Shown in pieces: positions 44,142 through 53,338 of a stretch of DNA of 64,000 nucleotides. Position numbers and translations under genes: made by a program. The notes below the pieces were generated by a model that did not search any database, had not been told where the DNA came from, and worked only from the letters and a program-made list of their open reading frames with translations. Position 1 is the first letter of the stretch; each line of letters begins with the position of its first letter. The DNA comes from Methylotuvimicrobium sp. KM2 (GTDB taxonomy: Bacteria; Pseudomonadota; Gammaproteobacteria; Methylococcales; Methylomonadaceae). Location of the stretch: contig NZ_CP150634.1 of NCBI RefSeq assembly GCF_038051925.1, forward strand, positions 3,108,300 to 3,172,299, written 5' to 3'.

Positions 44142-45460
44142 CAGCCTTGCTCGGACTGCAATTTTAAACCCAGAGACGAAGCGATCTCTATGAACTCCGG
44201 AAAGGATGTATTGACGTTTTCGCAATCGTTGATGACGATTTTTCCGTCGGCTCTGAGCCCGGCGATTGAAAAAGCCATCGCGATACGATGGTCGCCATGC
44301 GACTCGACCGAACCCGAACCGATTTTTCCGCCTTGAATGATCATGCCGTCCGGGGTCGGCTGAGCATCGACTCCCAAAATTTGTAAGCCATCGGCCATGA
44401 CTTGAATACGGTCGGATTCCTTGACTCTGAGCTCTTCGGCGCCGGTCAAGCGGGTTTGTCCTTCGGCGCAAGCCGCAGCAACAAACAATACAGGAAATTC
44501 ATCGATCGCCAGCGGAACCAATTCCTCAGGAATATCGATGCCTTTCAATGGCGCCGATTTAACATGCAGATCGGCTACCGGTTCTCCACCGACGATACGC
44601 TCGTTCAATATTTCGATATCGGCGCCCATCAATCGCAGAATATCGATCACACCGGTGCGAGTAGGATTGATACCCACATGATTCAGCACGATATCGGAAC
44701 CTTGCGCAATGGATGCACCGACCAAAAAAAACGCCGCTGAAGATATATCGCTGGGCACATCGATATCGGCCGCCGTGAGTCTACCTTCGGCAGTAATCGT
44801 CACCTTGGCCCCTTCTTTTTCGACCGGATACGAAAAACCGTTCAGCATCCGTTCGGTATGATCGCGTGTCGGCGCCGGCTCGGTAACGCGGGTCGCCCCT
44901 TCTGCGTACATACCTGCCAATAGCAAACACGATTTGACTTGAGCGCTGGCCATTGGCATTTGATAATCGATGCCTTTAAGCTTGCCGGCCTGCCCTTTGA
45001 TATGCAGCGGCGCCGTGCCCTTGTCCGTCGTTTCGATCACCGCGCCCATTTGCGCCAAAGGGTCGGTAACCCGTTTCATCGGCCTCCCGGACAAGGATTT
45101 GTCGCCGGTCAATACCGAGTCGAAAGCCTGCCCCGCCAACAACCCGGACAACAGGCGCATCGATGTACCCGAGTTACCTAGATACAATGGTTTTTGCGGC
45201 GCCTTCAAACCGTGTTTGCCGACCCCATGAATCGTTAATTCGCCATTTTTCGGCCCTTCGATAACGACACCCATGTCTTTGAATGCCTGCAGCGTCGCCA
45301 ATGCGTCTTCGGCTTCGAGAAAGCCTTTGACATGCGTGACGCCATCGGCCAGGGAACCGAGCATGATAGAACGGTGAGAAATCGACTTGTCGCCAGGGAC
45401 CCTGGCCTGCCCATTTAATGAACCGCCGGGTTGTACAGTGAAAGTTATCGTTTTAGCCAT
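44141..45460 (-). CDS. aroA: 3-phosphoshikimate 1-carboxyvinyltransferase (EPSP synthase)
   Basis: 439 residues. VPGDKSISHRSIMLGSLADG near 20-39 and LGNSGTSMRLLSGLLAGQ near 93-110 bind shikimate-3-phosphate and PEP; RVKESDRIQVMADGL and GDHRIAMAFSIAGL complete the signature. It makes EPSP in the shikimate pathway. Between tyrA and cmk with 1-base gaps or overlaps, as in Pseudomonas-type supraoperons. Confidence 0.97.
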   Translation of the reverse strand: MAKTITFTVQPGGSLNGQARVPGDKSISHRSIMLGSLADGVTHVKGFLEAEDALATLQAFKDMGVVIEGPKNGELTIHGVGKHGLKAPQKPLYLGNSGTSMRLLSGLLAGQAFDSVLTGDKSLSGRPMKRVTDPLAQMGAVIETTDKGTAPLHIKGQAGKLKGIDYQMPMASAQVKSCLLLAGMYAEGATRVTEPAPTRDHTERMLNGFSYPVEKEGAKVTITAEGRLTAADIDVPSDISSAAFFLVGASIAQGSDIVLNHVGINPTRTGVIDILRLMGADIEILNERIVGGEPVADLHVKSAPLKGIDIPEELVPLAIDEFPVLFVAAACAEGQTRLTGAEELRVKESDRIQVMADGLQILGVDAQPTPDGMIIQGGKIGSGSVESHGDHRIAMAFSIAGLRADGKIVINDCENVNTSFPEFIEIASSLGLKLQSEQG

Positions 45461-45461
45461 T

Positions 45462-46337
45462 TTAATTTGTCAATTGATCGAGAAAACGCTGCCGGGCTTG
45501 ACCCGCGTATGTGAAGGTTTGAAAAATCTTCTGGCTATCGTCGTTTTCGAGAGCCAGTTCCATCGTATCTAGTTCTTGTTTAAGCTGTTGAATCAGTGGT
45601 ATTAATTTTTGCTTATTGGCCAAACAAATATCCAACCACATGGTCGGATCGCTTGAAGCGATGCGCGTAAAATCCTTAAAACCACCGGCTGCATATTTAA
45701 ATATCTCGACTTGCTCGTCCTTACGTCCGAGTAGATCAACCAACACAAAAGCCAACAAATGCGGCAAATGACTAGTCGCGGCTAACACCGCATCATGATG
45801 ATCGACTTCCATGATCGACACGATCGCGCCCAAGCGATGCCAAAATTGCTGCATTGTTGCCGTCGCCTTGGGATCGGTTTGCTCAACCGGCGTGATAATC
45901 AGCCGCTTATCATCAAATAAACCGTTCATCGAAGCCGTTACACCGCTTTGTTCGGCTCCGGCAATCGGATGGGCCGGAACAAAATTACTCGGCAGGTAAC
46001 CGAACACTCGCCTAGCGGCATCGACGACATTGCCCTTGGTACTGCCGACATCGGAATAAACGGCTTGCTCGGACCAATAAGGCTGCAACTCGCAAAGTAC
46101 CTTTTCGATCGCGCCAACCGGCGTCGCAATGATGATGCAATCGGCATTCTTCACGGCTGCTTCGAGGTTTATAAAATACTCGTCGATAACACCCAATCGT
46201 CGAGCTTCTTGCAGATTATCGATATCTATTTCACGACCGTACGCGACGATGGCCTTACATAAGCCGCGATCGCGTGCGGCGCGAGCGATCGAGCCGCCAA
46301 TCAGCCCGACGCCAATCAGACATAGCCTATTAAACAT
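45462..46337 (-). CDS. tyrA: Prephenate/arogenate dehydrogenase
   Basis: 291 residues from ATG 46337, inside the last codons of hisC (8-base overlap); a TTG two codons earlier is less likely. NAD(P) motif GVGLIGGSIARAARDRG near 9-25. The catalytic region includes HPIAGAEQSGVTASMNGLFD and HHDAVLAATSHLPHLLAF. It oxidises prephenate (or arogenate) on the way to tyrosine. It is a single-domain enzyme with no fused chorismate mutase; the mutase is on PheA. Confidence 0.95.
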   Translation of the reverse strand: MFNRLCLIGVGLIGGSIARAARDRGLCKAIVAYGREIDIDNLQEARRLGVIDEYFINLEAAVKNADCIIIATPVGAIEKVLCELQPYWSEQAVYSDVGSTKGNVVDAARRVFGYLPSNFVPAHPIAGAEQSGVTASMNGLFDDKRLIITPVEQTDPKATATMQQFWHRLGAIVSIMEVDHHDAVLAATSHLPHLLAFVLVDLLGRKDEQVEIFKYAAGGFKDFTRIASSDPTMWLDICLANKQKLIPLIQQLKQELDTMELALENDDSQKIFQTFTYAGQARQRFLDQLTN

Positions 46338-47442
46338 CGGCAAGCACAGCCTTTAATGCTTCGAGACAACGGCTATTTTCGGCGGGCGTACCGATACTAA
46401 TACGTAAATAGTCGGGCATTTCATAGTTCGCGACCGGCCTTACGATGACGCCTTTTTGCAACAAAGCCCGATAAACACCCTCTCCCGAGCGTTTGACATC
46501 GACCGATACAAAATTGCCGGCTGACGGAATCCATTCCAGTCCAAGCTGACGGAATCCATCGATTAACTGTTGCATGCCTTTGTTGTTGGTCGCTATCGTA
46601 CATTGCAAATGTTCATGATCTGCAAGCGCCGCTTCAGCCGCCGCCAATGCGAGCATATTATTATTGAAGGGCTGGCGTACTCGATTCAGAAAATCGGCAA
46701 TCCCCGGATTGGAAAAACTGTAACCGACACGCAGGCCTGCCAACCCGTAGGCTTTGGAAAAAGTCCGGGTCACGATCAAATTGGGATGGTCTGCCAACCA
46801 GGCGATTGAATCGGCACGACTTTTCGGGTCGATAAATTCGTAATAAGCTTCGTCCAAGACGCAAAGCACATGACTCGGCAATGCCGCAATAAATTGGCGC
46901 AGGTCATCGGGCGCCAATAGGGTGCCGGTCGGATTATTAGGATTTGCAATAAAAACAAGCCGGGTTTTATCATTGACCGCCGCTAACATCGCATCGAGAT
47001 CATGCCCGTATGCGCGCGCCGGAATAACGATGCCGGTCGCACCGACGGCCTGCGTTACAATCGGATAAACCGCGAATGCGTGCTGCGAAAAAATCACCTC
47101 ATGAGCCGGCGTTAAAAAAGCCCTGGCCAGTAACTCCAGAATTTCATTTGAACCGTTACCCAATGTAATTTGCGACATTTCGACGCTAAATTTTTCGGCC
47201 AACGCGCGTTTCAACTTGAAACCGTTACCATCGGGGTAACGCGCCAAATCCGGCAAGGTCGCATGAATCGCCGCCAAAGCCATTGGACTCGGCCCTAGCG
47301 GGTTTTCATTCGATGCCAATTTAACGATATCGCTCAGACCTAATTCGCGTTCGAGTTCTTCAATCGGCTTACCGGGCGTATAAGGTACAAGTCGCTGCAC
47401 GCCAGGCGTGGCCAAGGAATAAAAATTATCGGTGATGTTCAT
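46330..47442 (-). CDS. hisC: Histidinol-phosphate/aromatic aminotransferase
   Basis: 370-residue class I/II PLP aminotransferase. SNENPLGPSPMALAAI near 39-54, the substrate-binding VFIANPNNPTGTLL, and PLP lysine in VTRTFSKAYGLAGLRVGY. In this location, between pheA and tyrA, the HisC2-type enzyme commonly transaminates phenylpyruvate and hydroxyphenylpyruvate as well as imidazole acetol phosphate. A second hisC may exist elsewhere. The 375-bp gap upstream is filled with repeats. Confidence 0.93.
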   Translation of the reverse strand: MNITDNFYSLATPGVQRLVPYTPGKPIEELERELGLSDIVKLASNENPLGPSPMALAAIHATLPDLARYPDGNGFKLKRALAEKFSVEMSQITLGNGSNEILELLARAFLTPAHEVIFSQHAFAVYPIVTQAVGATGIVIPARAYGHDLDAMLAAVNDKTRLVFIANPNNPTGTLLAPDDLRQFIAALPSHVLCVLDEAYYEFIDPKSRADSIAWLADHPNLIVTRTFSKAYGLAGLRVGYSFSNPGIADFLNRVRQPFNNNMLALAAAEAALADHEHLQCTIATNNKGMQQLIDGFRQLGLEWIPSAGNFVSVDVKRSGEGVYRALLQKGVIVRPVANYEMPDYLRISIGTPAENSRCLEALKAVLADV

Positions 47443-47817
47443 TAATAAATATGATTTTAAACGTTATCGGCACACGGATGACGCTGATTATCAAGAAGCC
47501 TCGACGTTCCGGCGTTTACGCAATTTAGTATTTGGCCGTAAATAACAGCAATTCCCAGTTTGAGCATTCTCACTGGATTAGGGTGTGGGGTATCCCTGTC
47601 GAGGAACGCCGTGAACCCATCCATGGGGGCTTGACGGCAGCTCCCTGCTGCCGACATCCTCGCCAACCAAGCATACCCCACACACACCCTGCTTGATCCC
47701 CAAATTGGGAATTGCTGCGCAAATAACTTCCCTATTTTAAAGCGAGTTACCGAACCCTCAACAAGGCCCATAGTTCCAGGACGTTATTTATCACGAAATC
47801 CTTACATGTTTCATTTT
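47443..47817. repeat. Composite repeat insertion inside the supraoperon
   Basis: No gene seen. It contains GGGTGTGGGGTATCCCTGTC facing GCATACCCCACACACACCC (47578-47695), GAACGCCGTGAACCCATCC, GGGGGCTTGACGGCAGCTCC with CTGCTGCCGACATCCTCGCC, then CGAGTTACCGAACCCTCAAC and ATAGTTCCAGGACGTTATTT, ending ATCACGAAATCCTTA. These are modules of the 17890, 18114 and 62799 elements. Related genomes have pheA and hisC almost adjacent. Confidence 0.78.
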
Positions 47818-48903
47818 TTATAGAACCGCCTTCGGGTACGATCCTAATATATTCAACATACTGACTCGGGCGCCCAGCATTTTTAACGCCGCCGCGACAT
47901 TTTCGTCCTCGGCATGACCCTCGATGTCAATAAAGAACACATAATCCCACAGACCTTGACGCGACGGCCTCGACTCAATGTGCATCATGCCGATACCGTG
48001 ATGCGCGAACGGCTCCAAGACTCGATAAAGCGCGCCCGGCTGATTGCCGGTCGACACCAACAGCGAGGTTTTATCCTTACCGGTCGGCCCTGAAATCTGG
48101 CGACCGATAATGATGAATCGAGTGGTATTATTCGACTCATCCTCAATGTTGCGTTCGATGACCGAGAGCCCGTAAAGTTCGGCAGCAAACTTTCCGGCTA
48201 TCGCCGCCTTATCTTTGGAACCGGCAGCCAAGCGAGCCGCCTCACCATTACTGTTGACAGCGGTGCGTTTCGCATCGGGCAAGTGCAGATCCAACCATTG
48301 ACGGCACTGCGCCAAGGATTGCTGGTGCGAAAAAACTTCCGCGATATCCGCAAGACTCCCGGCATTGCCGATGAGATTGTGATGAACCCGTAATTCAACC
48401 TCGCCGCAAATCTTTAGCGGCGAACTCACAAATCGATCCAGGGTATGATTGACCACCCCTTCTGTCGAATTTTCGACCGGTACGACGCCAAACTGACAAT
48501 GCTCATTTTCGACCGCATTGAATATTTCAGCGATCGTCGTAGCGGGCACTGCATTGACCGCATGCCCGAAATGCTTAATCGTTGCCTGTTGAGTAAACGT
48601 TCCTTCCGGCCCCAAAAACGCTACATCCAACGGTTTTTCAAGCGCCAAGCAGGCCGACATCAACTCTCTAAAAAAACGCATCGCGGTTTCATCGGCAAGC
48701 GGACCTTGATTGAGCGCCTTAACCCGTCTCAATACCAATGACTCCCTATCCGGCCGGTAAAAACATCCCGACTCGCCTTCCGCCATCTTGGTTTTAGCCA
48801 CTTCGATGGCGCAAGTCGCGCGTTGATTGATCAACTGCAGAATCTGTTCGTCGATCGCATCGATTCGCGCCCTTAAATCGGCAAGAGGAGTAATTGAAGT
48901 CAT
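47818..48903 (-). CDS. pheA: Bifunctional chorismate mutase/prephenate dehydratase
   Basis: 361 residues from ATG 48903; a further upstream ATG would overlap serC and encodes unrelated sequence. AroQ mutase at about 1-90 (LADLRARIDAIDEQILQLIN), prephenate dehydratase at about 95-270 (VAFLGPEGTFTQQATIKHFG, VPVENSTEGVVNHTLD, NTTRFIIIG), and ACT domain at about 280-361 (GALYRVLEPFAHHGIGMMHI, ESRPSRQGLWDYVFFID) for phenylalanine feedback. It makes phenylpyruvate. Ten bases downstream of serC. Confidence 0.97.
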   Translation of the reverse strand: MTSITPLADLRARIDAIDEQILQLINQRATCAIEVAKTKMAEGESGCFYRPDRESLVLRRVKALNQGPLADETAMRFFRELMSACLALEKPLDVAFLGPEGTFTQQATIKHFGHAVNAVPATTIAEIFNAVENEHCQFGVVPVENSTEGVVNHTLDRFVSSPLKICGEVELRVHHNLIGNAGSLADIAEVFSHQQSLAQCRQWLDLHLPDAKRTAVNSNGEAARLAAGSKDKAAIAGKFAAELYGLSVIERNIEDESNNTTRFIIIGRQISGPTGKDKTSLLVSTGNQPGALYRVLEPFAHHGIGMMHIESRPSRQGLWDYVFFIDIEGHAEDENVAAALKMLGARVSMLNILGSYPKAVL

Positions 48904-48913
48904 GTTACGATAC

Positions 48914-49996
48914 TCAGGCTCGGGTTCTTTCGAATTCGGCCATGAATTCAATTAATGCTTTAACGCCTTCCTCGGGCATTGCATTATAGATACTCGCACG
49001 CATACCGCCTACGGAACGATGTCCTTTTAATTCGGCGAACCCATTGGCTTCGGCTTGGCTTAGAAATTCTTTATCGAGCGATGCATCGGATAAAATGAAA
49101 GGCACGTTCATCCGCGAGCGAAATTCGGTTTGCACCGGATTGCTATATAACGAAGAACGATCGATTGCATCGTACAAACTCGCCGCTTTTCTGATATTGA
49201 CGGCTTCTATCGCCTCGACGCCGCCAATCGATTTGAGCCATTTCAACACCAAACCGACCAAATACCAATTGTAAGTCGCCGGTGTATTCAGCATCGATTG
49301 ATTCTTGGCCTGTACCGCGTAATTGAATACATCGGGTAATCGATCATCAGCCTCACCGATCAAATCATCACGTACGATCACGACGGTAACTCCGGCAGGT
49401 CCCATATTTTTCTGGGTTCCGGCATAGATCAAGCCGAATTGGCTTACATCGACTTTGCGCGACAAAATATTCGACGACATATCGGCAACCAAAGGCAGAC
49501 CTTGTGCATCCGGGATAAACGGAAACTCAACGCCGTGTATCGTTTCGTTCGAGGTGTAGTGCAAATATGCCGCATTCGGATCCATTTGCCATCCGGTCAC
49601 ATCGGGAATCGTGGTGAATTTTTCGGATTCGGAACTGGCCGAAACAATCGCCTCGCAGAATCGCCCGCCATCCTTGATCGCTTTCTCGGACCAGGCCCCG
49701 GTATTTATGTAGCAGGCTTTGGTCTTGCCTCGCAATAAGTTCAAAGGTATGAATGAAAACTGGCCGGTCGCGCCGCCTTGTAAAAACAAGACTTTATAAT
49801 TATCGGGAATCGCCATCAATTCGCGCAAATCGACTTCCAATTGTTCGGCAATCGTCGAAAAATACTTGCCTCGATGACTCATTTCCATCACCGACATGCC
49901 GCTAGCCTGCCATTCAAGCATTTCATCGCGCGCTTGCCGAAGCACCGCCTCGGGTAATGCCGATGGTCCAGCGCTGAAGTTATATATTCTGGCCAT
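48914..49996 (-). CDS. serC: Phosphoserine aminotransferase
   Basis: 360 residues. It opens [20 protein letters not shown], and the PLP lysine is in FGLIYAGTQKNMGPAG. It makes phosphoserine for serine, and 4-phosphohydroxythreonine for PLP synthesis. Its ATG shares bases with the gyrA stop (TAATG), so it is translated with gyrA. Length and motifs are standard. Confidence 0.98.
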   Translation of the reverse strand: MARIYNFSAGPSALPEAVLRQARDEMLEWQASGMSVMEMSHRGKYFSTIAEQLEVDLRELMAIPDNYKVLFLQGGATGQFSFIPLNLLRGKTKACYINTGAWSEKAIKDGGRFCEAIVSASSESEKFTTIPDVTGWQMDPNAAYLHYTSNETIHGVEFPFIPDAQGLPLVADMSSNILSRKVDVSQFGLIYAGTQKNMGPAGVTVVIVRDDLIGEADDRLPDVFNYAVQAKNQSMLNTPATYNWYLVGLVLKWLKSIGGVEAIEAVNIRKAASLYDAIDRSSLYSNPVQTEFRSRMNVPFILSDASLDKEFLSQAEANGFAELKGHRSVGGMRASIYNAMPEEGVKALIEFMAEFERTRA

Positions 49997-52617
49997 TATT
50001 CTTGTTCTCCCGAGTCCTGCTCTATTTCTGTTTCATTATCGACTTCCCCACCCAAATCGGACTCCGCTTCCATTCCTGCGTCCTCGTCTTCGGCCAAGCC
50101 TTCTATTCGATCGACTCCAACCACTTTTTCGTTTTTGTCGAGGCGAATAACCGTAACGCCTTGCGTATTCCGGCCGACGATCGATATTTCATCGACGCGG
50201 GTTCTGACTAGGGTACCGCCGTTCGTAATCAGCATGATTTCATCGCGTTCGGACACCAATACCGCCCCGACGACATTACCGTTACGCTCGGACGTTTGTA
50301 TCGAAATCACGCCCTGTCCGCCTCGGCCTTTGCGTACGAATTCTTTCAAATGAGTCCGTTTACCGTAGCCGTTTTCGGTGATCGTCAATACGGTGCCTTC
50401 AGCCGATACGATCAGCGAAATGACTTTTTGTCCCGGCTGCAGTCTAATGCCGCGCACACCCGCCGCAGTCCGGCCCATTGAGCGGACGTCCTCTTCGTTG
50501 AAACAAACCGCCTTGCCGTCGGTCGAGAATAGTAAAATATTTTGTTGACCGTCGGTCACGGCCACACCGACCAAAGCATCTTCTTCGCGCAAATCGATCG
50601 CGATTTTACCGTTGGTGCGCTGACGCTCGAATTCGGGGAGCGGCGTTTTTTTAACGGTGCCGTTCGCGGTTGCCATAAAGATGAACTTATCGGCACTGAA
50701 CTCTCTTACCGGCAGCAAGGCGTTAATATTTTCCCCGGCTTCCAGCGGCAGTAAATTGACGAAAGGCTTGCCTCGCGAGGCGCGGCTCGCGACCGGCAAT
50801 TGATAAACCTTGAGCCAATAGACCTTACCTAGCGACGAGAAACAGAGAATCGTATCGTGCGTATTAGCAACGATCAATTTGTCGATAAAGTCGGTTTCTT
50901 TCGTTGCCGTCGCCGATTTGCCGCGACCGCCTCGCCGTTGCGCCTTATAGTCATCAAGCGGCTGTGCTTTGACATAACCTTCGTGCGATACGGTCACGAC
51001 CATATCTTCCTCGGTAATCAAATCCTCGTCGGTCAGATCAAGATGATCCTGCAAAATCTCGGTGCGCCGTTCGTCGCCGTATTCCGCTTTAATCGCTTCA
51101 AGCTCTTCCTTGATAACCTCCATCAACCGAACATCGCTGCCTAGAATTTCCAGGTACTCGTCGATGAGTTTAAGCAAGTCTCTATATTCATTGACGATTT
51201 TTTCCTGTTCGAGACCGGTCAGACGATGCAGGCGCAAATCTAAAATCGCGCTTGCTTGCGTTTCGGATAATCGGTAGTACCCATCGACCAAGCCGAATTC
51301 GGGCGTTAAATCTTCGGGCCTAGACCGGTCGGCATCGGCGCGATCGAGCAAGGCATTGACCAAGCCGGCTTCCCAAGTCCTGGACAAGAGCCCGGCCTTC
51401 GCTTCCGCCGAATCTTTAGCCGATTTAATCAATGTGATCATTTCGTCAATATTGGCCAAAGCGATCGCCAAGCCTTCTAATATATGAGCCCTATCCCGCG
51501 CCTTGCGTAAATTATAAACCGTTCTGCGCGTAACGATTTCCCGGCGGTGATCGATAAAGGCCGTGAGAATCTCTTTTAGATTCATGCAATGAGGACGGCC
51601 GCCTAAAAGCGCAACCATATTGATACCGAATACCGTCTGCATTTGCGTTTGCTTGTACAGATTATTCAGTATCACTTCGGGAACTTCGCCGCGCCGAAGT
51701 TCGATAACCATACGCATACCATCCTTGTCGGATTCGTCGCGCAGACCTGAGATTCCCTCCAATTTGGCTTCCTTGACCATTTCGGCAATTTTTTCCAACA
51801 GCCTGGCCTTATTGACCTGATACGGCAACTCGGTCGTAATGATCGCATAACGGCCGCTCTCGCCGATTTCCTCGAAATGACAGCGAGCGCGTAAATAGAC
51901 CTTGCCTCGACCCGTGGCATAGGCGCTACGAATCCCGGCCGCTCCGTTGATCGTTGCCGCCGTCGGAAAATCGGGCCCCGGAATAAATTGCATCAACTCG
52001 TTAATCGTAATTTCGGGATTTTCAATTTGTGCAAGACAGGCACTGACGACTTCGGTTAAGTTATGCGGCGGGATATTGGTTGCCATGCCGACCGCGATAC
52101 CGGATGACCCGTTGATTAGAAGCGTCGGCACACGAGTCGGCAAGACTTTGGGTTCGGATTCGGATTCGTCGTAATTCGCTATGAAATCGACGGTTTCTTT
52201 ATCGATATCGGCCAATAATTCATGCGCAATCTTGGCCATGCGAACTTCGGTATACCTCATCGCCGCCGGAGAATCACCGTCGACCGACCCGAAATTGCCT
52301 TGCCCGTCAATCAGCATGTAACGTAGTGAAAAAGGCTGCGCCATCCTAACGATCGTGTCGTAAACCGCAGTATCGCCATGAGGGTGATATTTACCGATAA
52401 CGTCACCGACAACACGCGCTGATTTTTTATAAGCTTTGTTCCAATCATTGCCGAGTTCGCTCATTGCATAGAGAACGCGGCGATGTACCGGCTTCAAGCC
52501 GTCCCGAACATCGGGTAGTGCTCGACCGACTATCACGCTCATTGCATAGTCGAGATAGGACTGCCTCATCTCGTCTTCGAGATTGACAGGAATAATTTCT
52601 TTAGCGAAGTCCGACAT
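49996..52617 (-). CDS. gyrA: DNA gyrase subunit A
   Basis: 873 residues. Catalytic tyrosine Y122 in [10 protein letters not shown]. The quinolone-resistance region reads [15 protein letters not shown] with T83 and D87; E. coli has Ser83, and Thr83 is the natural residue in Pseudomonas. The C-terminal beta-pinwheel has the GyrA box [13 protein letters not shown], and the tail is acidic. It is the first gene of gyrA-serC-pheA-hisC-tyrA-aroA-cmk. The promoter should lie in 52618-52740; no clear -35/-10 pair was selected. Confidence 0.98.
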   Translation of the reverse strand: MSDFAKEIIPVNLEDEMRQSYLDYAMSVIVGRALPDVRDGLKPVHRRVLYAMSELGNDWNKAYKKSARVVGDVIGKYHPHGDTAVYDTIVRMAQPFSLRYMLIDGQGNFGSVDGDSPAAMRYTEVRMAKIAHELLADIDKETVDFIANYDESESEPKVLPTRVPTLLINGSSGIAVGMATNIPPHNLTEVVSACLAQIENPEITINELMQFIPGPDFPTAATINGAAGIRSAYATGRGKVYLRARCHFEEIGESGRYAIITTELPYQVNKARLLEKIAEMVKEAKLEGISGLRDESDKDGMRMVIELRRGEVPEVILNNLYKQTQMQTVFGINMVALLGGRPHCMNLKEILTAFIDHRREIVTRRTVYNLRKARDRAHILEGLAIALANIDEMITLIKSAKDSAEAKAGLLSRTWEAGLVNALLDRADADRSRPEDLTPEFGLVDGYYRLSETQASAILDLRLHRLTGLEQEKIVNEYRDLLKLIDEYLEILGSDVRLMEVIKEELEAIKAEYGDERRTEILQDHLDLTDEDLITEEDMVVTVSHEGYVKAQPLDDYKAQRRGGRGKSATATKETDFIDKLIVANTHDTILCFSSLGKVYWLKVYQLPVASRASRGKPFVNLLPLEAGENINALLPVREFSADKFIFMATANGTVKKTPLPEFERQRTNGKIAIDLREEDALVGVAVTDGQQNILLFSTDGKAVCFNEEDVRSMGRTAAGVRGIRLQPGQKVISLIVSAEGTVLTITENGYGKRTHLKEFVRKGRGGQGVISIQTSERNGNVVGAVLVSERDEIMLITNGGTLVRTRVDEISIVGRNTQGVTVIRLDKNEKVVGVDRIEGLAEDEDAGMEAESDLGGEVDNETEIEQDSGEQE

Positions 52618-52759
52618 TGATCCGTTTTTTACAAAAATAAAGCCCGTTACCTAAATCGGCAAGCGGTTTCCTTCAATGAGATAATTCCAAAAAGACTTAT
52701 AAAAATCCTTACATCCAATGGAATTACGCGAGATACCAAAACCGGGAGATTATAACAAA

Positions 52760-52885
52760 ATGTCGAACGAGAGTCGAAGAGCTTACGACTTTATCAAAGC
52801 TTCTCAAATGGAGCTAGCGCAAGAGCTGCAAAATGCAGCCTCGACCAACAACACAAACGCCATTTTTGACATAAAAGCATCATAG
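52760..52885 (+). CDS. Possible 41-residue peptide
   Basis: An ATG preceded by CGGGAGATTATAAC (GGGAG about 11 bases upstream) opens a 41-residue frame, soluble and helical-looking (FIKASQMELAQELQNAAS). No family recognised. It lies in an otherwise empty 400-bp gap. Support is only the ribosome site and composition, so treat as tentative. Confidence 0.3.
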   Translation: MSNESRRAYDFIKASQMELAQELQNAASTNNTNAIFDIKAS

Positions 52886-53032
52886 ACCTGCCATCTATGT
52901 CACTTTTTTTTACAAAAGTTTAATATGCTTTTAATAACATATTACTAAATCATTGAAAATACTTATTTTGATTAGATAGGCCTTGATATTGCTTCATTTA
53001 TTATGAAACAACATTGATCAGAGGTGACGACA

Positions 53033-53239
53033 ATGGAAAATCAAACTATAGAAATCACAAGCCAAGCACAGTCCGCATTCATCGAAATGCTAAGCGCTGA
53101 ATTTATTGCGCAAACCGGCGTTGGCGTTTATGCCTATCTGACACCGCTTGCGATCAACAGCTTATTCAGACAATATTTACAACACAGAGAGCCGCTAAGG
53201 ACATTCACGAAGCAATATGTGAAAACCGTTTTGGTTTAA
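53033..53239 (+). CDS. Unknown small protein, 68 residues
   Basis: From ATG 53033, chosen because AGAGGTGA lies upstream with normal spacing. Sequence elements such as TSQAQSAFIEMLSAEFIAQT and ITPLA-type LTPLAINSLFRQYLQHREPL suggest two or three helices; no membrane segment. Not recognised. An AT-rich upstream region (52890-53030) probably holds the promoter. A bidirectional terminator-like stem follows. Confidence 0.6.
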   Translation: MENQTIEITSQAQSAFIEMLSAEFIAQTGVGVYAYLTPLAINSLFRQYLQHREPLRTFTKQYVKTVLV

Positions 53240-53293
53240 TTGCAGCCAAGAACAGGCGACGAAGAACGCTATAATCGGTTTTTCTGGATTTCT

Positions 53294-53331
53294 TAGACAT
53301 GGATTTGCAAAAAACGCAAATCCCATGTCTA
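53294..53331. terminator. Bidirectional hairpin between orf68 and hemN
   Basis: TAGACATGGATTTGC and GCAAATCCCATGTCTA form a ~14-bp stem with one bulge and a 7-base A-rich loop, between two convergent genes. T-rich and A-rich flanks fit termination in either direction. Confidence 0.75.
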
Positions 53332-53338
53332 ACGGATT

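Noticed and set aside
44142..44471. N-terminal extension of cmk
   Set aside because: It overlaps aroA in another frame, has no family similarity, and the ATG at 44141 begins the canonical cytidylate kinase sequence.
47457..47771. 104-codon frame between pheA and hisC
   Set aside because: Made entirely of dispersed palindromic modules.
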